A stretch of DNA of 64,000 bases from Natronorubrum sulfidifaciens JCM 14089 (GCF_000337735.1 NZ_AOHX01000026.1:26696-90695), one strand, 5' to 3'; counted from the first letter of the stretch, positions 44,993-53,903 are shown. Notes: generated by a model from the sequence alone, not told the origin. Numbers and translations: made by a program.

Positions 44993-45580
44993 ATGGCAAC
45001 AGAACAAAATTCGGTGGATCTCGTCGATGGCGATATCGTTCGTCAGTTCGCTCGTGCGGCATTGCTCGCCGCACTACTCGGCGCGGCAGCGCCCGTCTCG
45101 ATACCAATCCCGCTGTCGCCGGCCCCGATCACGCTGCAGGTACTGTTCGTCTTCCTCGCCGGCCTCGTCCTGGGGCCGGTGTGGGGACCCACCTCGATTC
45201 TACTCTATCTCGCCGCAGGAGCCATCGGGCTGCCTGTCTTCTCGGGGATGAGTGCGGGACTCGGCGTGCTGGTCGGCAACACGGCCGGCTACCTCTGGTC
45301 GTACCCGCTCGCCGCGGGCCTGATCGGGCTCATGGTCCATCGAGACACCGAGCTTCGAGATCCCGCTGCCGTTTCGCTTCCGGTCGTCATCGTCGCGCTC
45401 GTCGTCGGGACGATCCTCATCTACGGCATGGGCACCGGCTACATGGCCTGGCTCCTCGAGCTCGGGGCGTGGGAGGCGATTTCCCTCGGTGCGCTGCCGT
45501 TTCTCCCCGGCGAACTGCTCAAGATAGCCGCGGCGATCGCCATCGTCAAAAGCGGCCGTATCAAGCCGATCCAGTCGTGA
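44993..45580 (+). CDS. bioY: BioY, substrate-binding subunit of biotin ECF transporter
   Basis: A 195-residue membrane protein with about six helices. The BioY landmarks are present: ALLGAAAPVSIPIPLSPAPI, TLQVLFVFLAGLVLGP, and GAIGLPVFSGMSAGLGVLVGNTAGYLWSYP. It captures biotin in the membrane and couples to the ATPase/T subunits encoded just downstream (25 and 9 bp gaps). Haloarchaea often lack full biotin synthesis, making uptake important. The start is an ATG close to a TATA-like element. Confidence 0.93.
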   Translation: MATEQNSVDLVDGDIVRQFARAALLAALLGAAAPVSIPIPLSPAPITLQVLFVFLAGLVLGPVWGPTSILLYLAAGAIGLPVFSGMSAGLGVLVGNTAGYLWSYPLAAGLIGLMVHRDTELRDPAAVSLPVVIVALVVGTILIYGMGTGYMAWLLELGAWEAISLGALPFLPGELLKIAAAIAIVKSGRIKPIQS

Positions 45581-45605
45581 GCTGGCGTTTCCTGACCACG
45601 ACGAC

Positions 45606-46310
45606 ATGATCGAGTTTCGCTCCGTCTCGTACGCCTTCGACGACGTCCCCGTCCTCGAGGACGTCTCACTGTCGATCGACGACGGCGAGTTCGTCCTCTT
45701 CGCGGGAGCCAACGGCAGCGGGAAGACGACGCTGTTGCGCCACTGCAATGGCCTCCTCGAGCCAGACTCCGGCGAAGTCCTCGTCAACAGCACGCCCGTC
45801 GCGGATGACTTGATCGCCGCCCGTTCAGCCGTCGGCATGGTCTTTCAACACCCTCGTGACCAGTTCGTCGCCGCGACGATCGGTGCTGACGTCGCCTTCG
45901 GGCCCGAAAACCTCGGTCTCGCACGCGAGGAGATCGATCACCGGGTCGAGGCCGCTCTCGAGGCCGTCAACATGGCCGGTCGCAGCGACGAGCGTATCGA
46001 CGCGCTCTCGGGTGGCGAACAGTCGCGCGTGGCCATCGCGGGCGCACTCGCGATGGACCCGGACCATCTCGTCCTCGACGAACCCTTTACCGGACTCGAC
46101 GACCCCGCTCGCCGATCCGTCCTCGAGCGCCTCGAGTCGCTCGCAGCCGACGGCACCGGGATCTTGCTGACGACTCACGACCTCCGTGACGTCGTCGACC
46201 TCGCCGACCGTATCGTCGCCATGAAAAACGGCGAGATTGTCGTCGACGACCCGCCTGAACGCGCACTCGAGGCACTGGCGGGACTCGAGGTTCGCGTCCC
46301 CGACACCTGA
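45606..46310 (+). CDS. bioM: Biotin ECF transporter ATPase
   Basis: A 234-residue ABC ATPase: Walker A GANGSGKT (34-41), Q-loop GMVFQHPRDQFVAATIG with the DQ pair typical of ECF-type ATPases, signature LSGGEQ, Walker B HLVLDEPF and H-loop TTHD. It powers transport by the BioY/BioN complex. It stands between bioY and the T-component gene in one operon. Confidence 0.92.
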   Translation: MIEFRSVSYAFDDVPVLEDVSLSIDDGEFVLFAGANGSGKTTLLRHCNGLLEPDSGEVLVNSTPVADDLIAARSAVGMVFQHPRDQFVAATIGADVAFGPENLGLAREEIDHRVEAALEAVNMAGRSDERIDALSGGEQSRVAIAGALAMDPDHLVLDEPFTGLDDPARRSVLERLESLAADGTGILLTTHDLRDVVDLADRIVAMKNGEIVVDDPPERALEALAGLEVRVPDT

Positions 46311-46319
46311 CCACTGACG

Positions 46320-47024
46320 ATGCTCACCTACGATCCCGACGACACGCTCGCCCACCGGCTCGATCCCCGCACGAAGCTGGCCGTCCAGATCGGCTTCGCG
46401 ACGACGGCGCTGGCACACACCAGCCCGCGGGCGCTGTTCGTCCTCTCCATCGTCGCCGGCTTGATCCTGTTCAGCGCTCGTGTCCCACTGCTCGAGGCGC
46501 TCTCTGCTTACCGCTTCGCCCTGGTCATCCTCGCCATCGCGCCGTTGGTCGCCGGGCTGACGCTGGGGTCGCCGTGGTTCGATCTCACGGACGCCAGCGC
46601 CTCCGGGCGGGCAAGCTACCGGGTCCTGCTCATTTTGCTCGTCAGCGCGGCCTACATCCGCTCGACCCCGGTTCGTGCCTCGCGGGCCGCGATCCAGCGG
46701 ACGATCCCCGGCAAGCCCGGACAGGTGCTTGGCATCGGCGTCGCGCTCGTCTTTCGGTTCCTGCCGGTCTTGCAGGCCGACCTCCGGACGATCCGTGATG
46801 CGATGGCTGCCCGTCTGGGCGACGAGCGCGGCGTCGTCGAGCGCGCCAGCACGCTTTCGCTGCTCGGTCTTTCGCGGGCGTTCGACCGGGCCGATCGACT
46901 CGCACTCGCCTTGCAGGCACGCTGTTTCGCCTGGAATCCGACGCTGCCCACGCTGGCGTTTTCGCGGGTCGATTACCCCGTGCTCGCGGGAGCGCTCGTG
47001 CTCGCGCTTTCGGCTGCGCTGTGA
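46320..47024 (+). CDS. bioN: ECF transporter T component (BioN/EcfT)
   Basis: A 234-residue membrane protein of the CbiQ/EcfT family, with about five helices, the N-terminal TLAHRLDPRTKL signature, and two Ala-Arg coupling motifs near the C-terminal half (AMAARLGDERG and LALQARCF) that contact the ATPases. It completes the biotin transporter. Its stop is 4 bp from the stop of the convergent reductase gene. Confidence 0.9.
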   Translation: MLTYDPDDTLAHRLDPRTKLAVQIGFATTALAHTSPRALFVLSIVAGLILFSARVPLLEALSAYRFALVILAIAPLVAGLTLGSPWFDLTDASASGRASYRVLLILLVSAAYIRSTPVRASRAAIQRTIPGKPGQVLGIGVALVFRFLPVLQADLRTIRDAMAARLGDERGVVERASTLSLLGLSRAFDRADRLALALQARCFAWNPTLPTLAFSRVDYPVLAGALVLALSAAL

Positions 47025-47028
47025 ACGC

Positions 47029-48444
47029 TCAGCGAAGGCTCCCAGCGAGCACCTTTGCGGCGACGAGCACCGGGTCCCACGTCGTGTTGAACGGCGGGGC
47101 GTACGCGAGGTCGTAGTTCTCGAGTTCGAAAACGGTTGTTTCCTCCATGAGTGCGCCGACGATAGCGTGGCTGCGGTGGACGGCCCCCTCGCCGTACTCA
47201 CTGACGAGACTCCCGCCGAGGATACGCCCGGAGTCACGATCAGCGGTCAGCGTGATCGTGACGTCGCCACCCTCGGGATAGTAGCCCGCGCGTGATTTCG
47301 CTGTTACCGTCTCGGTGACGGGATCGAACCCGGCTGCTCGTGCCTCGTCGTGGTCCAGAATCCCGGTTCGGGCTGCCTCGACGTCGAACGCCTTAATCGC
47401 CGCCGTGCCGGCGACGCCGCCGCCTTCGGTCGGCTGACCGCTGACGGTCTGACCGACCGCTCGGCCGTGGCGGTTGGCCGAGAGCGCCAGCGGGACGTGC
47501 ACCGACTCGCCCGTCACGACGTGTGTGGCTTCGGCACAGTCGCCTGCCGCGTAGACGTCCGACACGTTCGTCTCGCGATAGGCGTCGGTCGCGATTGCAC
47601 CCGTCTTCCCCAGCTCGATGCCGGCGTCCTCGGCGAGAGCCGTTCGCGGGCGAACCCCTGTGCCGAGCAACACCATCTCGACGGCGATCCGATCGTCATC
47701 CGTGACGACTGCTTCGACCGCCTCCCCGCCGGCGAGTTCCTCGACCGACGCATTGAGATGGACCGCGACGTCTTCCTCACGGAGATGGTCGGCGACGGCC
47801 TCGCTCGTCTCCTCGCTAAAGCCTTTCAATAGGCGGTCGCCGCGCTGGAACAGGTTCACCTCGAAGCCGTTCGCCGCCAGCGCTTCGGCCATCTCGATGC
47901 CGATGTAGCCACCGCCGACGACGCCGACCGGGCCGGTACAGTCCTCGAGGAACCGACAGGCCGGGCCGCGATCCGGCTGCTGGAACGACTCCCCGCCGCG
48001 GGCTCGAGCGACGTACTCGCGCAGTTCCTTCCCGTCGCTCATCGAGCCGAGGGTGTAGACCCCCTCCCGGTCGGTGCCGTCGATCTCCGGTACGACCGCC
48101 GCTGCGCCGGTTGCGATCAGCAGGTGATCGTACGACTGAACGACCGTCTCCGACGCCGATTCGGCGGTGACCGTCCGCTCGTCGGGATCGATCGCAACCA
48201 CCTCGTGACCCGTCCGGAGGTCGATATCGCGCTCCTCCCGAAACTCCTCGGGCGTGACCGAGACCAGCGCCTCGAGCGACTGAATCTCGCCTTTGATATA
48301 GTACGGCAGCCCGCAGGCCCCATACGAGACCCACTCGCCTTTCTCGAAGACGACGACCTCGAGGTCGGGATCATCTCGTTTCGCCTTGCTCGCCGCAGAC
48401 ATGCCGGCTGCATCGCCACCGACGACGACGAAGGTATTCGTCAT
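47029..48444 (-). CDS. FAD-dependent CoA-disulfide-reductase-like enzyme
   Basis: A 471-residue flavoprotein with an N-terminal FAD motif (VVVGGDAAGMSAASKAK), a single active-site Cys44 (SYGACGLPYYI) as in CoA-disulfide reductase and NADH oxidase/peroxidases, an internal NAD(P) motif (VGVVGGGYIGIEMAEALA), AAGDCAEATHVVTG, and a C-terminal dimerisation domain (VVALMEETTVF-like, residues about 340-460). It probably keeps CoA or small thiols reduced; haloarchaea use gamma-glutamylcysteine as well. Assignment between CoA-disulfide reductase and other single-Cys family members is tentative. Confidence 0.85.
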   Translation of the reverse strand: MTNTFVVVGGDAAGMSAASKAKRDDPDLEVVVFEKGEWVSYGACGLPYYIKGEIQSLEALVSVTPEEFREERDIDLRTGHEVVAIDPDERTVTAESASETVVQSYDHLLIATGAAAVVPEIDGTDREGVYTLGSMSDGKELREYVARARGGESFQQPDRGPACRFLEDCTGPVGVVGGGYIGIEMAEALAANGFEVNLFQRGDRLLKGFSEETSEAVADHLREEDVAVHLNASVEELAGGEAVEAVVTDDDRIAVEMVLLGTGVRPRTALAEDAGIELGKTGAIATDAYRETNVSDVYAAGDCAEATHVVTGESVHVPLALSANRHGRAVGQTVSGQPTEGGGVAGTAAIKAFDVEAARTGILDHDEARAAGFDPVTETVTAKSRAGYYPEGGDVTITLTADRDSGRILGGSLVSEYGEGAVHRSHAIVGALMEETTVFELENYDLAYAPPFNTTWDPVLVAAKVLAGSLR

Positions 48445-48577
48445 ACCACCCCCTGCGAGCGGCAGGGTTGTATACTGTTGGCCGACAGGATCGCGACCGA
48501 ACGCTAGTATCGGTTTCTCGAGGAGCCGTCTTAGAAATTATCCCGCCCGTCTGACTAGTCAACAGCGTGTCTGAGAG

Positions 48578-48585
48578 CTATTTAA
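48578..48585 (+). promoter_or_regulatory. TATA box of Tat-signal protein gene
   Basis: CTATTTAA lies about 27 bases before the ATG at 48609. It favours this start over an in-frame upstream codon at 48567, which lies before the box. Confidence 0.55.
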
Positions 48586-48608
48586 TGTGGCTTGTGATCG
48601 CATACGAC

Positions 48609-49106
48609 ATGCAAAACGGCGATTCACGTTCCCGCCGAGACGTGCTGGCAAGCATCAGTGTCGCGGCCAGTGGCAGTGTCATCGCAGAGATCGCCACCGC
48701 AGACGACCGCGACCCAAGCGAATACGACCGGCCCCGGACAGTGAGCGAAAACGGTGTCGAGATCACGAAATGGGACTGCTCACGCGTGCTCATCGACGGC
48801 GACCCGGACCAGGTCGGGACGATCAGGATCGGTGTCGAGTACGTGATCGACTACTGGCGGGACGAACTCGAGACACAGACGGCGATGGACAGCATTGAAA
48901 TAGGGTATCCCGAACTCCCCGAAGACATCAACACGAACGAATACGTCCCAGAAGCGGGCGCGTATGCGGATGCTGATCGTCTCAGCTATGTCATCATCTA
49001 TATGGTCAGCGTTGCAGATCACGCCGGTAGAACCGTGGCTGAACTCGACTGGCCCACGGAAGAATGGGACTGTCGCGAGATGATGGACGCCACCGTCGAG
49101 AGATGA
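48609..49106 (+). CDS. Tat-secreted protein of unknown function
   Basis: A 165-residue protein beginning MQNGDSRSRRDVLASISVAAS, a twin-arginine signal, followed by an acidic domain (GVEITKWDCSRVLIDGD, SYVIIYMVSVADHAGRTV). Two cysteines (in WDCS and EWDCRE) could form a disulfide after export. No family is recognised. It is the last clear host gene before the att-like sequences of the provirus. Confidence 0.68.
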   Translation: MQNGDSRSRRDVLASISVAASGSVIAEIATADDRDPSEYDRPRTVSENGVEITKWDCSRVLIDGDPDQVGTIRIGVEYVIDYWRDELETQTAMDSIEIGYPELPEDINTNEYVPEAGAYADADRLSYVIIYMVSVADHAGRTVAELDWPTEEWDCREMMDATVER

Positions 49107-49149
49107 CTCGAGTCCTTCGTTACTCGAGACGACCAGTCACGAAAAGCAA

Positions 49150-49320
49150 GCCGGTGGAGGCGATTGTGAACCACGGTCGGAGCGAAGCTGCTCCCTGATT
49201 CAAATCCCTCCAGTCGCTCTTCTTTTCTCACTGTCGTTCGAACAGAAAGAGCCGGTGGAGGGATTTGATACCCTCGACGCGCCTACGGCGCTTACAGGCC
49301 GTCTACGACGGCAATCCTAA
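49150..49320. other. Cluster of tRNA-3'-end-like att scars
   Basis: Three related copies of GCCGGTGGAGGGATTTGA occur: 49150-49172 (degenerate, plus), 49199-49218 (inverted; TTCAAATCCCTCC then AGTCGCT), and 49251-49270 (plus). Read on the minus strand the last copy gives GAGGG-TATCAAAT-CCCTC-CACCGGCT, the T-arm and acceptor 3' strand of a tRNA with one extra loop base. I recall haloarchaeal tRNA-Thr with such an end, but no complete tRNA folds here. Location directly before the integrase gene suggests an attachment site with decayed copies. Confidence 0.5.
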
Positions 49321-49369
49321 TCCCTCACGGATTCACCGCGCAGCCAGTCGGGGTTAAGGGGGATACCCC

Positions 49370-50377
49370 ATGGAAGTGAAACCCACCCCACCTCGCGACG
49401 CGATGAAGAGATACCTGAAACGTAAAGAAGCACACGTCAGCGAGAAAACACTCTACAACTATACAACTGCGCTCACACGGTTCATGGAATATCTCGACAA
49501 ACGCGAGATAACCAATATGGCCGAAATCGATAGTGACGAGATCGCTAAGTTCGAGGAATGGCGGCTCGAGAACGTGAAACCCATCACTTGCCGGAACGAC
49601 ATGAGGACCGTCAAGAACTTCATACAGTTCTGCGAGTCCATCCAAGCCGTTCCCATCGGCCTGCACGAACTCGTCAACATCACCAAAGTCGATTCCGACG
49701 ACGAAATATCCGACGAGTACCTCACTCGAGACGAAGCTGTCGCGATTCTCGACTACCTCGAGAAGTACGAGTATGCCAGCCTGCGACACGTCATCGTACT
49801 ATTGCTATGGAAATGCGGAATGCGTATTGGGGGCCTTCGAGCGCTTGACCTCGACGACTATGACGACGTTCGGCCCGCAATAGGGCTGCGTCATCGTCCT
49901 GATAGCGGAACGCCCCTCAAACGGAAAAGCAGCAGCGAACGAGACGTTATCATCACTCCCGAAGCCGCAGAGATCGTTGACGACTACATCGAGAACACTC
50001 GCCCGAACGTGACTGACGACCACGGACGAGAACCGCTGATTGCCACGACTCACGGTAGAGCAGGACGTACAGCCATCACGAAACACGTCTACATGGCAAC
50101 CAAGCCGTGCTACTATAACGGAGAGTCGTGCCCATTTGACGAAGATCCCGATACCTGTGAAGCGACTCAGTGGAGACACGCATCAAAGTGCCCCGGTTCC
50201 GTCAGCCCACACGCGCTGCGACGAGGATACGTTACTGCTGCGCGGAACGCGGGGCAACCAAAAGAAGTGACGAGTGAGAGGGTCAATATGAGCGGGAAAA
50301 TCTTAGACAAACACTACGACAAAGGATCTCACGACGACAAAGCAGAGCGGCGGAGAGACTTCCTCAAGGATATTTAG
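49370..50377 (+). CDS. Tyrosine recombinase / integrase
   Basis: A 335-residue phage-type integrase. The N-terminal SAM-like domain (AMKRYLKRKEAHVSEKTLYN...) spans residues 10-100. The catalytic residues are R152 (KCGMRIGGLRALD), likely K184 in the beta hairpin, H281 and R284 (SPHALRRGYVTAA), and the nucleophile Y316 (LDKHYDKGS). Four cysteines (C247, C254, C263, C274) form a probable zinc-binding insert before motif II, common in haloarchaeal integrases. The start ATG lies 20 bp after the att-like region. It catalyses integration/excision of the provirus. Confidence 0.92.
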   Translation: MEVKPTPPRDAMKRYLKRKEAHVSEKTLYNYTTALTRFMEYLDKREITNMAEIDSDEIAKFEEWRLENVKPITCRNDMRTVKNFIQFCESIQAVPIGLHELVNITKVDSDDEISDEYLTRDEAVAILDYLEKYEYASLRHVIVLLLWKCGMRIGGLRALDLDDYDDVRPAIGLRHRPDSGTPLKRKSSSERDVIITPEAAEIVDDYIENTRPNVTDDHGREPLIATTHGRAGRTAITKHVYMATKPCYYNGESCPFDEDPDTCEATQWRHASKCPGSVSPHALRRGYVTAARNAGQPKEVTSERVNMSGKILDKHYDKGSHDDKAERRRDFLKDI

Positions 50378-50714
50378 AGAGCTACCGCTATCAGGTTTTA
50401 ACAATAGTTGGTAGTACGGTTTCTGTATTCAGAGTTCGGTGTGACACTCGCGGTAAGTACAGGGCAAAGATGTAACGCGGCAAGTTGCGATTTATTCACT
50501 GGCTGATGAGAAGCCTATGCAAGATACAGAGGTTCATTGCGTCATGCTGTAGGGGTCTCATCGGAACTCTCTGATGCTTCCCCGGGTATAATAAGCAGAG
50601 GACGTTGATCGTCTCTTGTTGAGTTATATGTCACAAAGAATTGATGAAATATAATCGAACCTAAGTGAATAGAGTAATAATAAGTTTTATATTCTAAGGT
50701 GAATATATTGAATC
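50378..50714. other. AT-rich non-coding region of provirus
   Basis: No ORF here looks coding. The DNA is much AT-richer than the host side. TTTATATT at 50687-50693 is a TATA box about 25 bases before the ATG of the next gene. No direct repeat resembling an origin stands out. Confidence 0.5.
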
Positions 50715-51401
50715 ATGGATCAAGCTGATCCGGTTGGAGCGAATAGAAGAAAAGTACTCTCAAGCATTGCTGGTCTTGGAGCCCTCGGGACAATTACAGT
50801 AACGCCGGTTTCTGCAGACGAAGACTGGGACGAAGGGCACCGAGATGAAGAAGAATACCCGAAGGGACCGGTAACGACTACGTACAGCAGACAAGTTGAG
50901 AACCAGATTACCTATGACGAATACCGGGACGTTCTAGAGGGCCCCAATAACGGAGATGTTAGACTCAGCGATGGACGGGTAAAAAACGAACGGATCTACA
51001 TAGGTGACGACCGTAACGTCACGGTGAATGAGGTCGAAGAAAGGTTCTCGAGTATTCGTACCGATGCCGATTCCGGAACGTGGGAGGTTGACTGTCGTAC
51101 CCTCCCTCTCATTGGTACGGAAGTCTGTACCGAAATCACGTTTGACGTGTATACATGGGGCGTTGAGGTCGATCTTATCATTTACGGGTATCCCGTCTGG
51201 GGTGGAGGAATCGAGTTCGCGGATGGCGCCGTTACTCCCAAATTCAACGTTCCGGTGCTCCCGGTCAAAGGAGAAGCCACGATCGGAGCTCGGCAACTCG
51301 GCGGATGCGATGCCGAGCTAGAAGCTGAGATCGAGCTGGAGGTTCTCAATCGACGAAGTGTTGGGCCGTTCGGCGGTACCAGAGACATTGACTACTGCTG
51401 A
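50715..51401 (+). CDS. Provirus-encoded Tat-exported protein
   Basis: A 228-residue protein with a twin-arginine-type signal (NRRKVLSSIAGLGALG) and probable cleavage after VSA. The mature part is hydrophilic, with GVEVDLIIYGYPVWGGGIEF, and six cysteines in the second half, so it may be disulfide-bonded outside the cell. The family is unknown. It has its own promoter and lies between integrase and the late genes, the usual position of accessory (moron) genes. It could change the host surface. Confidence 0.65.
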   Translation: MDQADPVGANRRKVLSSIAGLGALGTITVTPVSADEDWDEGHRDEEEYPKGPVTTTYSRQVENQITYDEYRDVLEGPNNGDVRLSDGRVKNERIYIGDDRNVTVNEVEERFSSIRTDADSGTWEVDCRTLPLIGTEVCTEITFDVYTWGVEVDLIIYGYPVWGGGIEFADGAVTPKFNVPVLPVKGEATIGARQLGGCDAELEAEIELEVLNRRSVGPFGGTRDIDYC

Positions 51402-51482
51402 AGGAGAGAAGGTATCCTTTCGCGTAGCGCTTCATCGAAAGACCGTAGAAACAAAGACCCTCAGAAGAACGACTCTGTCGTA

Positions 51483-51704
51483 TCACGTCGTGTAATCGGG
51501 GAGATCGTCCCGATCTATGTCAAGAGCGGTACGAACTTCAGCCATGTACTTCAGCCGGTTCGGCGTTTCAGGGTAGCTGTGGCTGTCTTCAACCCGAAAC
51601 AGTGAAGCACGATGTGCATCCAGCGAGTGAACCCGCCCTAGTGCTTTGGCAAGTTTAAATAGGTCACGGCACTGTTCAATGAACTCAAGGATATCGATTT
51701 CCAA
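51483..51704 (-). pseudogene. Possible fragment of a hypothetical gene
   Basis: A 73-codon reading frame (KLAKALGRVHSLDAHRASLF, ending DDLPDYTT) has protein-like composition but only a TTG start; the frame meets a stop eight codons further upstream. It may be the 3' remnant of a decayed gene or a short gene with a rare start. Confidence 0.3.
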
Positions 51705-51912
51705 ACCGAGTTCGATTCCTCGACTTCACGCTTCTAAAACCGAGATGTCAGCAAATTAGACCGCTATTTACCACAGCAATTCGAACCTGTACTGAAGATC
51801 ACGTCGGGTAATTGAGACACTGGCATGGACTGTTAGGCTCACCACCGCCAAATATTGTCGGGGATTTCACTATTGACGGTAAATTTATGTTCCTGGGAGC
51901 TGTATTTCATCT

Positions 51913-52269
51913 ATGGCGTCAGCCCCATCCCCACCTGATAGTACAGAAAAAACGGCTTTGGCGACCGTCGTCCATCTGATTGGGATATTTACTGGATTTG
52001 TTGGAGCGGGGTTAGTATACCTTATATCCGATAACGAGTTCACGAAAAGTAATGCGAAAAACGCTCTCAATTGGCAGATATTCTTCACCGTCTCTTTCAT
52101 TGCGTTGCTACTGGTGGCTATGCTGGATACCTTTTTTAGCGTCCTGATCGCGGTTATTGGTATTACGTTGTTGTTCTTTATTCTTAACCCCGCTTTCTGT
52201 ATTTGGGCGACATACAGAGCAAACCAAGGCGAGGACTGGAAATATCCGATAGCGCCACAGTTCATTTAA
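51913..52269 (+). CDS. DUF4870-like membrane protein
   Basis: A 118-residue protein with three membrane helices (TALATVVHLIGIFTGFVGAG, IFFTVSFIALLLVAML, FSVLIAVIGITLLFFIL) and the NAKNALNWQ segment, all of the DUF4870/Tic20-like small membrane family. AAATTTAT (about 51880-51887) gives a leaderless promoter 26 bases before the ATG. Its role in a provirus is unknown. Confidence 0.78.
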   Translation: MASAPSPPDSTEKTALATVVHLIGIFTGFVGAGLVYLISDNEFTKSNAKNALNWQIFFTVSFIALLLVAMLDTFFSVLIAVIGITLLFFILNPAFCIWATYRANQGEDWKYPIAPQFI

Positions 52270-52705
52270 CATCTGATTTTATTGTCCTCTGGCTCTATCG
52301 AAATCCTCTTGCAGCCGTGCGGTTTGCTGAGATGCCAGTTTCGCATCGGACCTGTAGAATCCGATAGACAGAGTAGCTTTAGGCAATGTCAACTCTGAAG
52401 TGTCTCAACAGATACACATGGCGATAACATCGAGCAATTGTAGTTTAAAAACAGTCAGTCGATGAGTGGTGCGAACTACAGTCGATTCTCTGCGGAGCCC
52501 TCCCGTAAGATATGCGCCCTCTATCTTGCACCGTGCTCCAAAAACCATCTGAAACTGATAGAAAGCCCAGCGGTCATTACGCATCTGTAGTTGCCGAACT
52601 CTCTGTTTCGGCTTCTGGTATGTGGCTGAATAAAGAAACTGTGCTACTATCTACTGTTAAATCAATAGAAGGGAGAAACGTGGCCCGGAGGCCGCCGTAG
52701 AAGAG
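52270..52705. other. 436-bp gap without a clear gene
   Basis: The stretch lies between DUF4870 (plus) and the late operon (minus), which converge here. A 62-codon plus ORF at 52512-52700 has no protein-like features. It probably contains both transcript ends. Confidence 0.45.
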
Positions 52706-53332
52706 TTACCGCTCCGGGGCCGCTTCCGTCACCGGACCCCACATCCCGGCCACGTCCACCACGTCGAGGCCGGAGTTCTGCTCGAGATTGCGAAGGACGT
52801 AACCTACGCCACGCTCTCGATCCATACCGATCCCTCGGACGTGTTTATACGCCACAAGGGGATTCATCGAACTGTACTCGTAGTGAGCGTACAGGTCGAA
52901 CGTTCCATCCCCGTTATCGAACACGAATACGTGCGTCTGCCAGAAGGCAAGCGGGTCAGGGATCAGCGAGTTGTCCGACTCCCTGTACGCCCACGTCGTC
53001 ACTTCGAAGTCCTCGTCCTCGAGATTGCCACGGTACTTCAGACCCGCCATCGGGTTTCGATCGTACCCCATGTCGTGTAGCCACCTCTCAATGGACGGAA
53101 GGTCCGCCTCAACCGTTGCCACGAACTCTGACTCATACGCTCGGTTCAGAGTGAAGAAACCGATCTTTCGAGCGTAAGAGTCGAGAGCTGGGAGCAGGCT
53201 TGGACGAAGTTCGTTCCAGAACGTATCTTCCGGGCCAAGGAACTGTCCATCGAGAACGTGGTAGAAGACATACACCGCAATGAGAACAACTACACTTGCG
53301 AGTAGCTGCTCGAGATAAACTTGCTCAATCAT
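52706..53332 (-). CDS. Late-operon protein with N-terminal membrane helix
   Basis: A 208-residue protein with one hydrophobic helix at residues 10-28 (LLASVVVLIAVYVFYHV), then a soluble alpha/beta domain rich in aromatic residues (YESEFVATVEADLPSIERWL, DGTFDLYAHYEYSSMNPL). It is the last gene of the minus-strand tail operon, 8 bp from the upstream small membrane gene. A membrane-anchored protein at the end of a tail operon may be lysis-related or fibre-related; this is inference. Confidence 0.65.
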   Translation of the reverse strand: MIEQVYLEQLLASVVVLIAVYVFYHVLDGQFLGPEDTFWNELRPSLLPALDSYARKIGFFTLNRAYESEFVATVEADLPSIERWLHDMGYDRNPMAGLKYRGNLEDEDFEVTTWAYRESDNSLIPDPLAFWQTHVFVFDNGDGTFDLYAHYEYSSMNPLVAYKHVRGIGMDRERGVGYVLRNLEQNSGLDVVDVAGMWGPVTEAAPER

Positions 53333-53340
53333 AGATAAGA

Positions 53341-53559
53341 TTACTTTCCGAGTATACCGCTGAGATCGACCGAGATGTCCACGTCAACGCTGTCGGAAGC
53401 GGCCCACAGGAACGTTGAGACAACTGCGAGAACCGTTAGCTCGAGAAATGGGCCACCAACCACAGCTACTTTCACCGCCTCACTGATGAACAGTAGCGGG
53501 AAGAACGGACACGAGACTAACTCTCCGTAGATCTGTTTTAGAGTTCGACCATCGGCCAT
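53341..53559 (-). CDS. Small membrane protein, holin candidate
   Basis: A 72-residue protein with two hydrophobic segments (FFPLLFISEAVKVAVVGG and LTVLAVVSTFLWAA) and a short acidic C-terminus. Size, two helices and position after the tail fibre match holins of tailed viruses, but no homology is recognised and haloarchaeal lysis is poorly known. It sits 4 bp after the 100-aa gene and 8 bp before the next. Confidence 0.6.
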   Translation of the reverse strand: MADGRTLKQIYGELVSCPFFPLLFISEAVKVAVVGGPFLELTVLAVVSTFLWAASDSVDVDISVDLSGILGK

Positions 53560-53563
53560 TGGC

Positions 53564-53866
53564 CTACTCCTCGTCGCTTACGTCGTCCTCTGCGCCTTCC
53601 GCCACACCATCAGGTGTGTCTATCTGGATCTGCTCGAACAGTTCAGTTGGCTCGTATCCTGACGGATCGAGGTCCTTGTTCGCCGGGCTGTACTCGAGGT
53701 ACTCAGCTACGTGTTCGTTACCATTCTCGCGAACGTCAAACGATTTCTCAGCATCCACTTCATCGGAAACGGGGTGTGTTCCGGGTCCAACGTCTGCTTT
53801 GCCAACGACTCTGCCATCCACGTTTAGGATGACGAACTTGCCAGTCTCAGAGGTATATTCTGCCAT
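53564..53866 (-). CDS. Small virion-associated hypothetical protein
   Basis: A 100-residue acidic protein starting MAEYTSETGKFVILNVDGRV. It has a beta-strand N-terminal half and an acidic C-terminal tail (DVSDEE). It follows the tail fibre in the same operon. A tail-fibre accessory or cap role is possible. No family is recognised. Confidence 0.6.
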   Translation of the reverse strand: MAEYTSETGKFVILNVDGRVVGKADVGPGTHPVSDEVDAEKSFDVRENGNEHVAEYLEYSPANKDLDPSGYEPTELFEQIQIDTPDGVAEGAEDDVSDEE

Positions 53867-53903
53867 ATTACGGTGAAGAGATCAGTCTCTCGTCGATACT
53901 CGA

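Noticed and set aside
45825-47237. 470-codon minus-strand ORF opposite the biotin transporter
   Set aside because: Shadow of bioM/bioN, which carry complete ABC and ECF-T motifs.
49150-49220. Complete tRNA on the plus strand
   Set aside because: TTCAAATCCCTCC looks like a T-loop, but the 5' half of the T-stem (needs GAGGG) and a D-arm/anticodon arm cannot be folded.
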